A DNA stretch of 64,000 bases from Breoghania corrubedonensis (GCF_003053845.1 NZ_QAYG01000001.1:812078-876077); one strand, 5' to 3'; shown: positions 35,430-44,644, numbered from the stretch's first letter. A program made the numbers and translations. Notes: generated by a model not told the origin, from the letters alone.

Positions 35430-36271
35430 CGCGCCGTCTCCTCAAGCCAGATGTCCTCGCGGGCAAGCACCGGCAGCCGGTCGCGCGGATGCATCAGCGA
35501 CGGCATGCAGTTGAGCAGGCCGCGGGTATAGGGATGGCGCGCGTTCATGAGATCGGACGCCGCCATTTCCTCCATGATCTGGCCGGAATACATGACGCAG
35601 ACCCGGTCGCAGAAATGCGAGACGAGCGGCAGATCGTGGCTGATCAGGATCAGACCCATGCCGCGTTTTTCCACCAGATCGTTGATGAGGCGCAGGATCT
35701 CGGCCTGGACGGTGGCGTCCAGCGCCGAGGTCGGCTCGTCGGCGATCAGCAGTTCCGGGTTCGGCGCCAGCGCCATGGCGATCATCGCGCGCTGCCCCAT
35801 ACCGCCGGAGACCTCGTGCGGATAGGACGCATAGACCTTCTTCGGATCGCGGATCAGCACCTGATCGAGCAGGTCCAGCGTCGCTTGCTTCGCCTGGCGG
35901 GCGGACCCGCGCTTGTGCTCGCGCCAGGCTTCGTCGATCTGCGAGCCGATGGTCTTGACCGGGTTCAGCGAATATTTCGGATCCTGCAGCACGAAGCCGA
36001 CGCGGCCGCCGCGGATCCTGCGCATCTGCCGTTCGGACGCCTTCAGCACGTCGACGTCGTCGTAGCGCAACGTGTCCGCGCTCACCTGCGCGGTCTTCGG
36101 CAGGAGCTTCATCAGCGCCCGGGCGGTGAGCGACTTGCCCGAACCGCTCTCGCCAACGATGCCGAGCTTCTCGCGCCCGAGCGTCAGCGAAATGCCGCGC
36201 ACGGCCTCGAACCGCTTGCCGCGGCTCGTGAAGGCGATGCGGAGGTTCTGGATGTCCACCAGCATCGTCAT
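35426..36271 (-). CDS. Peptide ABC transporter ATP-binding protein (DppD-type)
   Basis: A 281-residue ATPase with Walker A GESGSGKS (40-47), QDPKYSLNPVKTIGSQI (Q-loop segment of DppD/OppD), signature EVSGGMGQRAMIAMAL and Walker B ELLIADEPTSALDATVQ. The C-terminal cysteine-containing region LNCMPSLMHPRDRLPV resembles the iron-sulfur or oligopeptide-transporter C-terminal domain, but with only one Cys. The start is 36271 or 36265; both are in frame. The gene lies 3 bases after the permease stop. Confidence 0.94.
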   Translation of the reverse strand: MTMLVDIQNLRIAFTSRGKRFEAVRGISLTLGREKLGIVGESGSGKSLTARALMKLLPKTAQVSADTLRYDDVDVLKASERQMRRIRGGRVGFVLQDPKYSLNPVKTIGSQIDEAWREHKRGSARQAKQATLDLLDQVLIRDPKKVYASYPHEVSGGMGQRAMIAMALAPNPELLIADEPTSALDATVQAEILRLINDLVEKRGMGLILISHDLPLVSHFCDRVCVMYSGQIMEEMAASDLMNARHPYTRGLLNCMPSLMHPRDRLPVLAREDIWLEETAR

Positions 36272-36274
36272 CTC

Positions 36275-37174
36275 TCAGTTCTGCTTCGGGTCGAGGACAT
36301 CGCGCAGCCCGTCGCCAAGGAAGTTGAAGGCCAGCGACACCAGCAGGATCGCCATGGCCGGCGACAGCGCCACCCACCATTCCTGCAGCATGAAGCGCTT
36401 GGCGATGGCGAGCATGGCGCCCCATTCCGGCGACGGCGGCTGCGCGCCCATGCCGAGAAAGCCGAGGCTGGCGGCGGTGATGATGATCGACGACATGTCG
36501 AGCGTCACGCGGACGATCACGCTGGGCACGCAGAGCGGCATGATGTGCCTGAACACGACGCGGCGAGGCGAGGCGCCGGCCAGCCGGCAGGCGGCGATGA
36601 AATCGGAACTGCGCACGGTGAGCGTTTCGGCGCGCGCGATGCGCGCATAGGGCGGCCAGGCGGTGAGCGCGATGGCGACGATGGCGCTTTCCACGCCGGG
36701 ATGAAGGGCCGCGACCAGCGCCAGCGCGAGGATCAGGCGTGGGAAGGACAGGAACACGTCGGTGACGCGCATCAGAACCGTGTCGATCCAGCCGCCGAAA
36801 TAGCCCGCGACGCAGCCGACAACAAGGCCGACGGGCGCCACGACGATGACGATGGAAATCACCATGCCCAGCGTCACCCGGCCGCCGTAGAGGATGCGGG
36901 ACAGGATGTCGCGGCCGAGTTCGTCGGTGCCGAGCCAGTGGGCCGCACTCGGGCGGGCCAAGCGGTGGGCAAGATCCTGCGCGGCCGGATCCCAGGGGGC
37001 GAGCAGCGGCGCCAGGATCGCCAGACCCCCGAAGAACACGACGATGACGAGGCCGATCATCGCCAGCGGATTGCGGCGCAGGGCCAGCCAGATCCGGTAG
37101 CGTCGGCCCCAGGCCGCCTGTCGGCGGGACGTGGGCGTGTCGTCCAGCGCCCAGGTTCGGAAGGTGGTCAGCAC
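36275..37174 (-). CDS. Peptide ABC transporter permease (DppC-type)
   Basis: A 299-residue inner-membrane protein with six membrane segments. The N-terminal OppC_N segment (LRRNPLAMIGLVIVVFFGG) is followed by LGTDELGRDILSRILYGGRV and the EAA loop region AACRLAGASPRRVVFRHIMP. It pairs with the DppB-type permease encoded upstream to form the channel. It lies 14 bases downstream of that gene. Confidence 0.95.
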   Translation of the reverse strand: MLTTFRTWALDDTPTSRRQAAWGRRYRIWLALRRNPLAMIGLVIVVFFGGLAILAPLLAPWDPAAQDLAHRLARPSAAHWLGTDELGRDILSRILYGGRVTLGMVISIVIVVAPVGLVVGCVAGYFGGWIDTVLMRVTDVFLSFPRLILALALVAALHPGVESAIVAIALTAWPPYARIARAETLTVRSSDFIAACRLAGASPRRVVFRHIMPLCVPSVIVRVTLDMSSIIITAASLGFLGMGAQPPSPEWGAMLAIAKRFMLQEWWVALSPAMAILLVSLAFNFLGDGLRDVLDPKQN

Positions 37175-37188
37175 GTTCGTTGCCCTTC

Positions 37189-38202
37189 TCAGCTCACACG
37201 CGGGTCGAACACGCGATAAAGGATATCGGCGAGCAGGTTCAGCGCCACATAGATCAGACCGATGAGCAGCGTGCAGCCGACGACGGGGTTCATGTCGCCG
37301 TTCATCAGCGCCTTGGTCAGATACAGCCCCAGCCCCGGCCAGGCGAAGACGGTCTCCGTCACCACAGCGCCTTCAAGAAGGCCCGCATAGGTGAGCGCCA
37401 GCACCGTCAGCAGCTGCACCGCGATGGTGGGAAACGCATGGTTGAGAACAACCTTGCGCGCCGAAAGCCCCTTTGCCCGGGCCGCGACGATGAACTCGCC
37501 GCGCAGCGCATCGAGCATGAAGGCGCGGGTCATGCGGGTGATGTAGGCAAGCGAGAAGTAGCTCAGGATCGAGACCGGCAGCACCAGATGGGCGACCGCA
37601 TCGCGGAACGCATCCCAGTCGCCGGCATAAAGACAGTCGATGGTCAGGAAGCCGGTCACCGGAGTGATCATGTCCTGATAGATGATGCCCTGCCGTCCGG
37701 GGCCAGGCGCGATGCCAAGCCCGGCGTAGAAGATGATCAGGGCGAGCAGCGCCAGCACGAAGACCGGGACGGAGTGGCCGGCCAGACAGATCACGCGGAT
37801 GATCTGGTCGGTCAGGCTGTCCTGGCGTACCGCCGCCCAGATGCCGAGCGGCACGCCGATCACGGTGGCGATGATCAGCGCATAGGTGGCGAGTTCCATC
37901 GTCGCCGGGAAATAGTGGGCGATGTCGGAGGCGACCTCGTTGTGGGTCAGCACCGACTGGCCGAAATCACCCTGCAGGACCTGCGTGAGATAGTGCCAGT
38001 ACTGCACGATCAGCGGCTGATCGAGCCCCATCGCGAGGCGTGCCTTCTCGACCACCTCCTGGCTGGCGTTGTCGCCGACCGCGGCGATGACGGGATCGAC
38101 CGGCATGACCCGGCCGATCATGAATGTCACGACCGACAGTCCGAACAGCGTCGCGAGGACGCTGCCGAACTGCGATCCGAGGGACTTAAGCCGCCTGATC
38201 AA
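37189..38202 (-). CDS. Peptide ABC transporter permease (DppB-type)
   Basis: A 337-residue inner-membrane protein with six membrane segments: LATLFGLSVVTFMIGRVMPVD at the N terminus, GDFGQSVLTHNEVASDI, and the EAA loop FIVAARAKGLSARKVVLNHAFP. The frame is open to 38532, but the part beyond 38202 overlaps the binding-protein gene in another frame and is not permease-like. I therefore place the start at a TTG (38200-38202) that overlaps the binding-protein stop codon as TTGA. The resulting length is normal for DppB. Confidence 0.88.
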   Translation of the reverse strand: MIRRLKSLGSQFGSVLATLFGLSVVTFMIGRVMPVDPVIAAVGDNASQEVVEKARLAMGLDQPLIVQYWHYLTQVLQGDFGQSVLTHNEVASDIAHYFPATMELATYALIIATVIGVPLGIWAAVRQDSLTDQIIRVICLAGHSVPVFVLALLALIIFYAGLGIAPGPGRQGIIYQDMITPVTGFLTIDCLYAGDWDAFRDAVAHLVLPVSILSYFSLAYITRMTRAFMLDALRGEFIVAARAKGLSARKVVLNHAFPTIAVQLLTVLALTYAGLLEGAVVTETVFAWPGLGLYLTKALMNGDMNPVVGCTLLIGLIYVALNLLADILYRVFDPRVS

Positions 38203-39797
38203 GCCTTGCTGGTCCCTGCATAGGAGTGGCTGTCGGGCAACGTGCCCAGACGCACGCCCTCGACATTCGGACGCATGGCCGCAACCACCGACGACTGCAT
38301 CATCACCACGAACGGGCTGTTGTTCATGTAGTACTTCTGCAGCTCGACGTACTTCTGGATGCGGGTCTCCGGATCCGGCTCGTCGCGTGCCTCCTCGGCC
38401 ATCGCCGCGATCTTGTCGTCCTGGAAATGCGAGCGCCAGCAGAACGGACGGGTCGTCGCATCGTCGGAATTGTCTTGGTTGATGCAGAACACGTCGGCAT
38501 TGGAATTGGGGTCGAAATAGTCCGTTCCCCACGACGACAGCGCGATCTGATGCTTGCGCGCGCGCATCTTGGTCAGCACCTGGCGGTTCTCGGCGGCGAG
38601 CAGGGTCACCTTGATGCCGATCTTGCCGAGATCCGACTGGATCGCCTGGGCGATATCCGGGTACGGCGGGGCCGAGTAGTGGTCGATCTCGATCTCGAAG
38701 CCGTCGGGATAGCCGGCCTCGGCCAGAAGCGCCTTGGCCTTTTCGAGATCCTGCTCGTACGGGTTCTCGTTATAGGCGCCCGGCAGGCCTTCCGGGACGA
38801 TCGCCTGATGGACCACGTAGGTCATCGGCACGATGTTCTTCTGCATGGACCGGTAGCCCACCGCCCACTTGAACGCTTCCCAGACCTTCGGGTTCTGCAG
38901 CTGTTCGACCGACTGGTTCAGCGACATCAGCATGATCGAGGCGGTCGACTTCTGCATCAGCTTGATGCTGTCGTCGCCTTCCAGACCCTTGAGCTGCTCG
39001 GTCAGCAGGTTGCGGGCGATATCGACGTCGCCCTGCTTCAGCATGAGAAGCTGCGAGGACGGATCGACGATGTGGCGCATGATGATGCGCTCGATGTTGC
39101 CCTTGTAGTCGCCGTTCGGGTTCTTCAGCAGCACGACCGAATCGCTGGCGCGCCAGATCTTCAGCATGAATTCGCCGGAGCCAGCCGAATTCTGGCGCAG
39201 CCACGCGTTGCCGAGATCGTCGCCCTCGGCGTGATCGAGCGCGGCCTTCTTCTCGATGATCGCGCCGACATTGGCCGAAAGGCAGTAGAGCAGCAGGCCG
39301 AGGGCTGTCGGGTTCTCGGTCTTCAGCACGACCGTTTCGGCATCCGGCGCGGTGATCGCCGTTTCCGCATTGTCGGCGTTGAAGCCGAACTGGGTGATGA
39401 TGAAGGCCGGGCTCTTGTTCAACTTCACCGCGCGCTGCAGCGAGAAGGCGCAATCCTCGGAGGTGACCGGCGCGCCGGACGAGAACTTCAGGCCCTTGCG
39501 GATCTTGAAGGTGAAGGTCTTGCCGTCTTCGGACGCGGTCCAGCTTTCCGCGATCTGCGGATCGACCTTGTCGGGATCCTCCAGATTGGGCGCCACCAGC
39601 TTGTGGTACATGTTGCCGCAAATCTCGGCGCCAACGGACTCAAAGCCCTCGTGCGGGTCGAGGCTGGTCATGTTGTCGAGTTGCATGGCAACCACGAGAA
39701 CGCTTTGCGGCGTCGCGGCGAAAGCCTTGGTGAACGAAAGATACGACAGCGCCGGAAAGGCGGCCGACGCGGCGAGAAAATTGCGCCTGGAGATCAT
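38199..39797 (-). CDS. Peptide ABC transporter substrate-binding protein (DppA/OppA family)
   Basis: A 532-residue periplasmic binding protein (SBP_bac_5). The N terminus is a Tat-type signal: SRRNFLAASAAFPALS with cleavage near AFA-A (about residue 27). The conserved NMYHKLVAPN, KIRKGLKFSSGAPVTSEDCA and the ligand-pocket regions are clear. The start at 39797 has AGAGGGAAACGGGA upstream; the frame extends 64 codons further but into the promoter. First gene of the dpp-dap operon. It probably binds short peptides containing D-residues, judged only from neighbours. Confidence 0.92.
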   Translation of the reverse strand: MISRRNFLAASAAFPALSYLSFTKAFAATPQSVLVVAMQLDNMTSLDPHEGFESVGAEICGNMYHKLVAPNLEDPDKVDPQIAESWTASEDGKTFTFKIRKGLKFSSGAPVTSEDCAFSLQRAVKLNKSPAFIITQFGFNADNAETAITAPDAETVVLKTENPTALGLLLYCLSANVGAIIEKKAALDHAEGDDLGNAWLRQNSAGSGEFMLKIWRASDSVVLLKNPNGDYKGNIERIIMRHIVDPSSQLLMLKQGDVDIARNLLTEQLKGLEGDDSIKLMQKSTASIMLMSLNQSVEQLQNPKVWEAFKWAVGYRSMQKNIVPMTYVVHQAIVPEGLPGAYNENPYEQDLEKAKALLAEAGYPDGFEIEIDHYSAPPYPDIAQAIQSDLGKIGIKVTLLAAENRQVLTKMRARKHQIALSSWGTDYFDPNSNADVFCINQDNSDDATTRPFCWRSHFQDDKIAAMAEEARDEPDPETRIQKYVELQKYYMNNSPFVVMMQSSVVAAMRPNVEGVRLGTLPDSHSYAGTSKA

Positions 39798-39964
39798 TCC
39801 CGTTTCCCTCTTATTGCAGTCGGACGTCAACTCCGCCGGCAAACGGCCCTGGCGGCGGCCGTATGCGGGACGAGTCTTGCCGTTTGCGGATTTCACACCG
39901 AGGGTGGGCGTTACCACGCGGCTTTTCCGGGCAGCCAATGCAGAATCGGAAAATTCACATGAGA

Positions 39965-40033
39965 AATTTGCATAAGTCAGCAAATTCATAGTGTTAACAG
40001 AATCGCGATGCCCCAGGGTGCGACGTTTGCATA
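39965..40033. promoter_or_regulatory. Inverted repeat and TTTGCATA elements in the dpp/dipeptidase divergent promoter
   Basis: AATTTGC (39965-39971) and GCAAATT (39980-39986) form a dyad with an 8-base spacer in an otherwise GC-rich region. The 8-mer TTTGCATA occurs inside it (39967-39974) and again at 40026-40033. A third copy at 43451-43458 lies before the LysR gene. The spacing of the dyad is compatible with a LysR-type site. The remaining 293-base gap between the two divergent genes contains no other clear feature. Confidence 0.5.
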
Positions 40034-40090
40034 TTGCATTGGCACCTCAATCGGCACAGACAGGGGAAAAATGAGAAGCTAAGGATCGAC

Positions 40091-41128
40091 ATGGAAACTC
40101 CCCAAACCGTCCCCGTGTTCGACGGCCACAACGACGTCCTGTCGCGCTTGTGGCGTTCCGGCGGTCCCGATGCGGCCAGCCGTTTCATCCGGGGCGAGGA
40201 TGCAGGTCACATCGACCTGCCGCGCGCAAAGGCAGGCGGGCTCGCAGGCGGCTTGTGCGCCGTTTACGTGCCCAGCGAACGGGTGCTCGATGCCGACGGC
40301 AACTGGCCCACGCCATCGCGTTCGGAAGCGCTGGATGTCACCACGGCCATGGCCGGGCTGCTGGCGCGGATCGAGCGGGAATCGCAGGGCGGACTGAAGA
40401 TCTGCCGCAGCGCGGCGGATATCCGCACGGCGATGGACACCGGCGCCTTCGCCTCGGTCCTGCATATCGAGGGCGCGGAAGCGATCGGGGTCGATCTCGA
40501 CCTGCTCTACCTGCTCTATAATGCGGGCCTGCGCACGCTTGGACCGGTCTGGAGCCGGCCGAACGTCTTCGCCTTCGGCGTGCCGTTCCGCTTCCCCTCC
40601 GGCCCCGATATCGGGCCGGGCCTGACCGACGCGGGCAAGGCGCTGGTGCGCGCGTGCAACGACCTCGGGATTCTCGTTGACCTGTCGCATCTCAACGATG
40701 CCGGCTTCTGGGACGTGGCGGAGATTTCGGACGCACCGCTGGTGGCGTCCCATTCCAATGTCCATTCCATCTGTCCGCACAGCCGCAACGTGACCGACAA
40801 GCAGCTCGACGCCATTGCCGAGACCGGCGGGTTGGTCGGCATCAATTTCGGCGTGCTGTTCCTCGATCCGCAGGGCAACAAGGACAAGGCGATGGACCTG
40901 TCCAATCTGGTGCGCCACGTGGACTACATCGTGGACCGCGCGGGGATCGATCACGTCGCGCTGGGGTCCGATTTCGACGGCACCACAATCCCCGACGCGT
41001 TGCGTGACGCGAGCGACCTGCCCAAGCTGATCGCCGCGCTTCGCGAGGCCGGCTACGACGGCGAGGCGCTGGACAAGATCACCCACCTGAACTGGATCCG
41101 CGTCCTGGAACGCACCTGGGGCGGCTGA
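40091..41128 (+). CDS. Membrane-dipeptidase family (M19) zinc dipeptidase
   Basis: A 345-residue metallo-dipeptidase related to renal dipeptidase, which accepts D-residues at the C-terminal position. Metal ligands are visible: FDGHNDVLSRL (H13, D15), the glutamate in LHIEGAEA, and two histidines in VASHSNVHSICPHSRN. The conserved GSDFDGTTIP is near the C terminus. No signal peptide, so it is cytoplasmic. Start at 40091 (METPQTVPVF) with AAGGATCG upstream. It is divergent from the dpp-dap operon. Its likely role is to split imported L-D or D-containing dipeptides. Confidence 0.92.
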   Translation: METPQTVPVFDGHNDVLSRLWRSGGPDAASRFIRGEDAGHIDLPRAKAGGLAGGLCAVYVPSERVLDADGNWPTPSRSEALDVTTAMAGLLARIERESQGGLKICRSAADIRTAMDTGAFASVLHIEGAEAIGVDLDLLYLLYNAGLRTLGPVWSRPNVFAFGVPFRFPSGPDIGPGLTDAGKALVRACNDLGILVDLSHLNDAGFWDVAEISDAPLVASHSNVHSICPHSRNVTDKQLDAIAETGGLVGINFGVLFLDPQGNKDKAMDLSNLVRHVDYIVDRAGIDHVALGSDFDGTTIPDALRDASDLPKLIAALREAGYDGEALDKITHLNWIRVLERTWGG

Positions 41129-41216
41129 GCGCCGAGAAGGCGCTGCTCGTATCGGTGCAGCCGCACGATGCGAGGGGCGCCTCTCCCCAGACGTTCAGAG
41201 AAAGGGACGCGGTGCG

Positions 41217-42257
41217 TCAGGCCTCGCGCAGCCAATCTGACAGGAGCGGGCGGCTGAGCCCGCCACAGCCCTCGACAGGGCCCGCCGCGCACAGGGCGTT
41301 CAGCACCGCCTCCTCACAGCTTTCCGCCGCCGCACGGAACAGATCGTCGATGCGGGCATCGTTCAGCCGTTCCATCACCATCAGATCGTGCTTGCTCTCG
41401 TGCGCGATCCGGTTAGCGGTCGTGAAGCCGAGAACGATATCACCGCTGCCATTGCCCCAGAAGGCGCCGAGCCGGGCAAGTCCGGCACCGGCGCGCCGGC
41501 AAATGCGGCGAAGCTGACGCTGGTCAACCGGCACATCCGTCGCCAGCACGACGATGACCGAGCCTTTTTCCGTGTCACCGGAAACGCTGCGCCCGGCGGC
41601 GGCTCGCGGGTCGGGACGGCGGCCATCGGGAAGCACAAGGTCTCCGGCACGACCGAAATTGGCAAGAACCAGCACGCCCAGATGGCGGATGCCGTCAGCG
41701 ATGCCGATCTGGCGCGAAGCTGTACCGATGCCGCCCTTGAAGCCGAAGCACGTCATGCCGGTGCCCGCCCCCACCGAGCCTTCCTCCACCTCCACACAAG
41801 CGGCGTCGAGCGCTGCGACGGCATCCGCCTCACGCACCGCCATGGCCTGAATGTCGGAAAGCGCGCCGTCGTTGCACTCGCACACCACGGCGTTGACGGT
41901 GGAGGTACATCGCCCGATCTGCGGGGTCTCGGCGATCGCGCGACGTACGAGCGCATTGGCACAGGTGCCCACGGCGAAGGTGTTCGTGAGCAGGATCGGG
42001 GTCTCCAGAGAACCGAGTTCGGCGACCTGGACGAGCCCCGTGCTCTTGCCGAACCCATTGACGATCTCCACCGCAGCCGTGAGCTTTTCGCGGAACAGGT
42101 TGCCGGGCTGCGGTATGATCGCGGTCACACCGGTGTTGATATCACCCTGACGAATGGTGCGGTGGCCGACGGACACGCCATCAACATCGGTGATGGCGTT
42201 GCGGTTGCCTGCGGGCAGAAGGCCGGGCGTGACGCCGAAGTCGCGAAATCGTGCCAT
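41217..42257 (-). CDS. dmpA: P1-family (DmpA-type) L-aminopeptidase/D-esterase
   Basis: A 346-residue Ntn-hydrolase-like peptidase of family S58. The self-cleavage site is visible at FWGNG-SGDIVLGFTTA, where S271 would become the catalytic N-terminal nucleophile of the small subunit, as in Ochrobactrum DmpA. Other family marks are ITDVDGVSVGHRTI, SVGAGTGMTCFGFKGGIGTASR (in parts GAGTGMTC and GFKGGIGTASR). DmpA enzymes hydrolyse N-terminal L-residues from peptides and esters of D-amino acids. The gene lies 42 bases after the D-amino-acid transaminase gene in the same orientation and convergent with the dipeptidase. Confidence 0.9.
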   Translation of the reverse strand: MARFRDFGVTPGLLPAGNRNAITDVDGVSVGHRTIRQGDINTGVTAIIPQPGNLFREKLTAAVEIVNGFGKSTGLVQVAELGSLETPILLTNTFAVGTCANALVRRAIAETPQIGRCTSTVNAVVCECNDGALSDIQAMAVREADAVAALDAACVEVEEGSVGAGTGMTCFGFKGGIGTASRQIGIADGIRHLGVLVLANFGRAGDLVLPDGRRPDPRAAAGRSVSGDTEKGSVIVVLATDVPVDQRQLRRICRRAGAGLARLGAFWGNGSGDIVLGFTTANRIAHESKHDLMVMERLNDARIDDLFRAAAESCEEAVLNALCAAGPVEGCGGLSRPLLSDWLREA

Positions 42258-42299
42258 GGGAGGCCTCCTGCTCGTCTCGTTGCCGTATACGCCGTCTCT

Positions 42300-43172
42300 C
42301 TACACGGTTTCGCAGGCACGTGCCGCTTCCAGATAGATGGCCTGCAGCTTGCGGGTCATCAGGCCGGGCCGACCATCACCGATGACCTGATCGGCGATAC
42401 GCACCACCGGAGTGACGAAGCTGGAGGCACTGGTGAGGAAGGCTTCCGCCGCATCCTTGGCCTCTGCGACCGAGAAGGCCCGTTCCTCCAAGGCCAACCC
42501 CTCGCTGGCGATCAGCTGCATGACAGCCTTTCGGGTGCATCCAGGCAGGATATCGTGCGAGTTGGGCCGGGTGCGGATCGTACCGTCGCGGGTCAGGATG
42601 AAAGCCGTATTCGAGGCCCCTTCGGTGATCAAACCGTCCTGGAAGAGCCAAACATCGTCGAAACCGGCGGCATGGGCGGCCTGCTTGGCCATCACCTGCC
42701 CCAGAAGCATCACGGTCTTGATATCACGCCGTTCCCAGCGCGGATCGGGCGACAGGGCGACGGCGATACCAGCTTCCTGGCGCGCCGTACCGTAGAGTTT
42801 CTTGGGCTGGGTGAAGGCCACGAAGTTCGGCTTGAGGTCCTTTTCGGGCAGGAAGTTGCGTTCCGCCGCCCCGCGCGTGACCTCCAGATAGATCGTCCCG
42901 TCGGTCATCTGGTTGCGCCGGACGAGCTCGATCTGGACCTTGCGAATTCCATCGAGCGGCAACGGCATCGGGATTCCGAGTTCGCGCAGCGAGCGTTCGA
43001 AGCGCGCCAGATGCAGATCGTTGTCGATCAGGTGGCCGTCGATCATGGCGGTCACTTCGTAGATGCCGTCGCCAAACAGAAAGCCTCGGTCCATGACCGG
43101 GATTACCGCATCGCTTTCGGCCACGAAGGCCCCGTTCACATAAATCTGCCGTGTCATCACTTCTGCCATCAT
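42300..43172 (-). CDS. dat: D-amino-acid transaminase (PLP class IV)
   Basis: A 290-residue class IV aminotransferase. The PLP lysine is K152 in RRDIKTVMLLGQVMAKQAA, which strongly resembles the DIKSLNLLxNVLAKQ motif of D-alanine transaminases and differs from IlvE. GFLFGDGIYEV and LITEGASNTAFIL are also typical. It interconverts D-amino acids with 2-oxoacids, so D-residues freed by Dap, the dipeptidase and DmpA can enter metabolism. Start uncertain: 43172, 43169 or 43157. It forms an operon with dmpA and is divergent from the LysR gene. Confidence 0.9.
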   Translation of the reverse strand: MMAEVMTRQIYVNGAFVAESDAVIPVMDRGFLFGDGIYEVTAMIDGHLIDNDLHLARFERSLRELGIPMPLPLDGIRKVQIELVRRNQMTDGTIYLEVTRGAAERNFLPEKDLKPNFVAFTQPKKLYGTARQEAGIAVALSPDPRWERRDIKTVMLLGQVMAKQAAHAAGFDDVWLFQDGLITEGASNTAFILTRDGTIRTRPNSHDILPGCTRKAVMQLIASEGLALEERAFSVAEAKDAAEAFLTSASSFVTPVVRIADQVIGDGRPGLMTRKLQAIYLEAARACETV

Positions 43173-43522
43173 TCAACGAGGGGAAAAGGTGCCCGACCCT
43201 GCAGAGCTGAAGCGTCTTCTCGTCGCGGGCCGTTTCGCGCGAGCGTACCGCCGCGCACATGCGCGCGCATCGGAACCTCGGTTTCGCCAGCTTCGTGCCG
43301 GATGGCCCGGGCGAGGAGAACGGGCCCCAGAGCGAATATCTCGAGCACATTCGCGCCGCACGGATCATGTCCATCCGCGCGACACGCGCCATGCTCTATG
43401 CGTATCGGTCGTGCTTGGCCAATGCCGGTTTTCGCGCGCCCTAGTCCGTTTTTGCATAGGCCTTTCGCACAGCAATTGCGCGCGCGGGCGAGCGGGAGTA
43501 GACAGGCGCGACGGAGACCCTA
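43173..43522. other. Intergenic region between dat and the LysR gene
   Basis: No gene is supported in these 350 bases. A 61-codon plus-strand frame (43259-43444) and overlapping minus-strand frames have no recognisable domain and are doubtful. A TTTGCATA element at 43451-43458, followed by AGCAATTGC at 43471-43479, lies just upstream of the LysR start and may be its binding site. The promoter of dat must also be here. Confidence 0.45.
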
Positions 43523-44488
43523 ATGGAATTGAAGTGGCTAGAAGATTTCGTGATGCTGGCGAGCGTGGCCAGCTTTTCCCGGGCCGCGGCCGCGCGCAAT
43601 GTCACGCAATCGGCATTCAGCCGGCGTATCAAGCAGCTGGAGACCTGGCTCGGCGTGACGTTGATTTCGCGCGCCAGCCTGCCGGCCGCGCTCACCCCTG
43701 AAGGCAAGGCGTTTCTGCCGGTGGCGCAAGAGGCGATACGCATGTTCTACAATGCGCGCAACACGCTGACCGCGCGCTCGGGCGCGGGCGAGAACTGCCT
43801 CACCTTCGCCGCCCTGCACACGCTGACCGTCACCATGATGCCGGACTGGCTGAGCCGTATCCGCGAGACGATCCCCCATCTCACCACCGCTCTCATCCCC
43901 GACCGGGGCGGTATCGAGGCCAATGCGGATGCACTGGTCAACGGCGAGGCCGACCTCTTCCTCACCTACACCCATCCCTTCGTTCCCCTGTTGGTGAACC
44001 CGGATCAGTTCGACTGGCTGCATCTGGGAGAAGAGACGGTCATTCCCGTAGCGGCACCTCAGCTCCAGTCCTTCGCCGGCAATGACGCCCGCCCGGGACG
44101 AGGGCTGCTCGATCGCGCCATCGAGACCGGCGAGACTGTCCCCTATCTCGATTATGGCCTCTCCTCCTTCTTCGGCACGGCCCTTCAGCGGATCTTTTTC
44201 GAGAAGAAGCCCTTCCGGCGGCACAACGTGCACCAGAACACCATCAGCGCGGAGTTGCGCACCTTCGCTCTCAAGGGATGGGGGGTATGCTGGCTCCCGG
44301 AGGGCCTGCTTGGCGAGGATCTCGCGACGGGTGCGCTGGTGAGGGCCAGCGAAGACCCCCAGTGGGATATGCACACGCAGATCCGGCTCTACCGCTATCG
44401 CGGCCGCGACAAGCAGCTGACCGACGAATTCTGGCGCGTGGTCAGCACCATGCTTCCCGGATCGGCCGAACGCGAAACGACGGGCTGA
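43523..44488 (+). CDS. LysR-family transcriptional regulator
   Basis: A 321-residue regulator with an N-terminal winged helix (MELKWLEDFVMLASVASFSRAAAARNVTQSAFSRRIKQLE, here cited as ASVASFSRAAAARNVTQSAF) and a substrate-binding domain from about residue 90. It starts at ATG 43523 with GGAGACC upstream. It is divergent from dat-dmpA, so it probably controls the D-peptide genes. It also lies directly upstream of the carrier-protein operon, so control of that operon is an alternative. Confidence 0.92.
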   Translation: MELKWLEDFVMLASVASFSRAAAARNVTQSAFSRRIKQLETWLGVTLISRASLPAALTPEGKAFLPVAQEAIRMFYNARNTLTARSGAGENCLTFAALHTLTVTMMPDWLSRIRETIPHLTTALIPDRGGIEANADALVNGEADLFLTYTHPFVPLLVNPDQFDWLHLGEETVIPVAAPQLQSFAGNDARPGRGLLDRAIETGETVPYLDYGLSSFFGTALQRIFFEKKPFRRHNVHQNTISAELRTFALKGWGVCWLPEGLLGEDLATGALVRASEDPQWDMHTQIRLYRYRGRDKQLTDEFWRVVSTMLPGSAERETTG

Positions 44489-44644
44489 CGAGATCCCATC
44501 AGGCAAATACTTTGAATCTGATTGTCACAATATTTTAACTATGCGGATTAATCTGACCTTATCCCAATTGCACTAGTTGTTTTCCCTAAGGACTTGATGG
44601 CGTGCCGATGGTCCGGCCCGTCGCGCGATTTGGGGAACCCAGCC

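Noticed and set aside
35489-39962. Long plus-strand open frames opposite the dpp operon (576, 347 and 578 codons)
   Set aside because: All lie antisense to well-recognised transporter genes and have no domain of their own.
43259-43444. 61-codon plus-strand frame between dat and the LysR gene
   Set aside because: Sequence looks protein-like in places, but there is no ribosome binding site, no family, and it would occupy the divergent promoter.
41388-43523. 711-codon plus-strand open frame opposite dmpA and dat
   Set aside because: Antisense to two recognised enzymes; biased composition, no motif.
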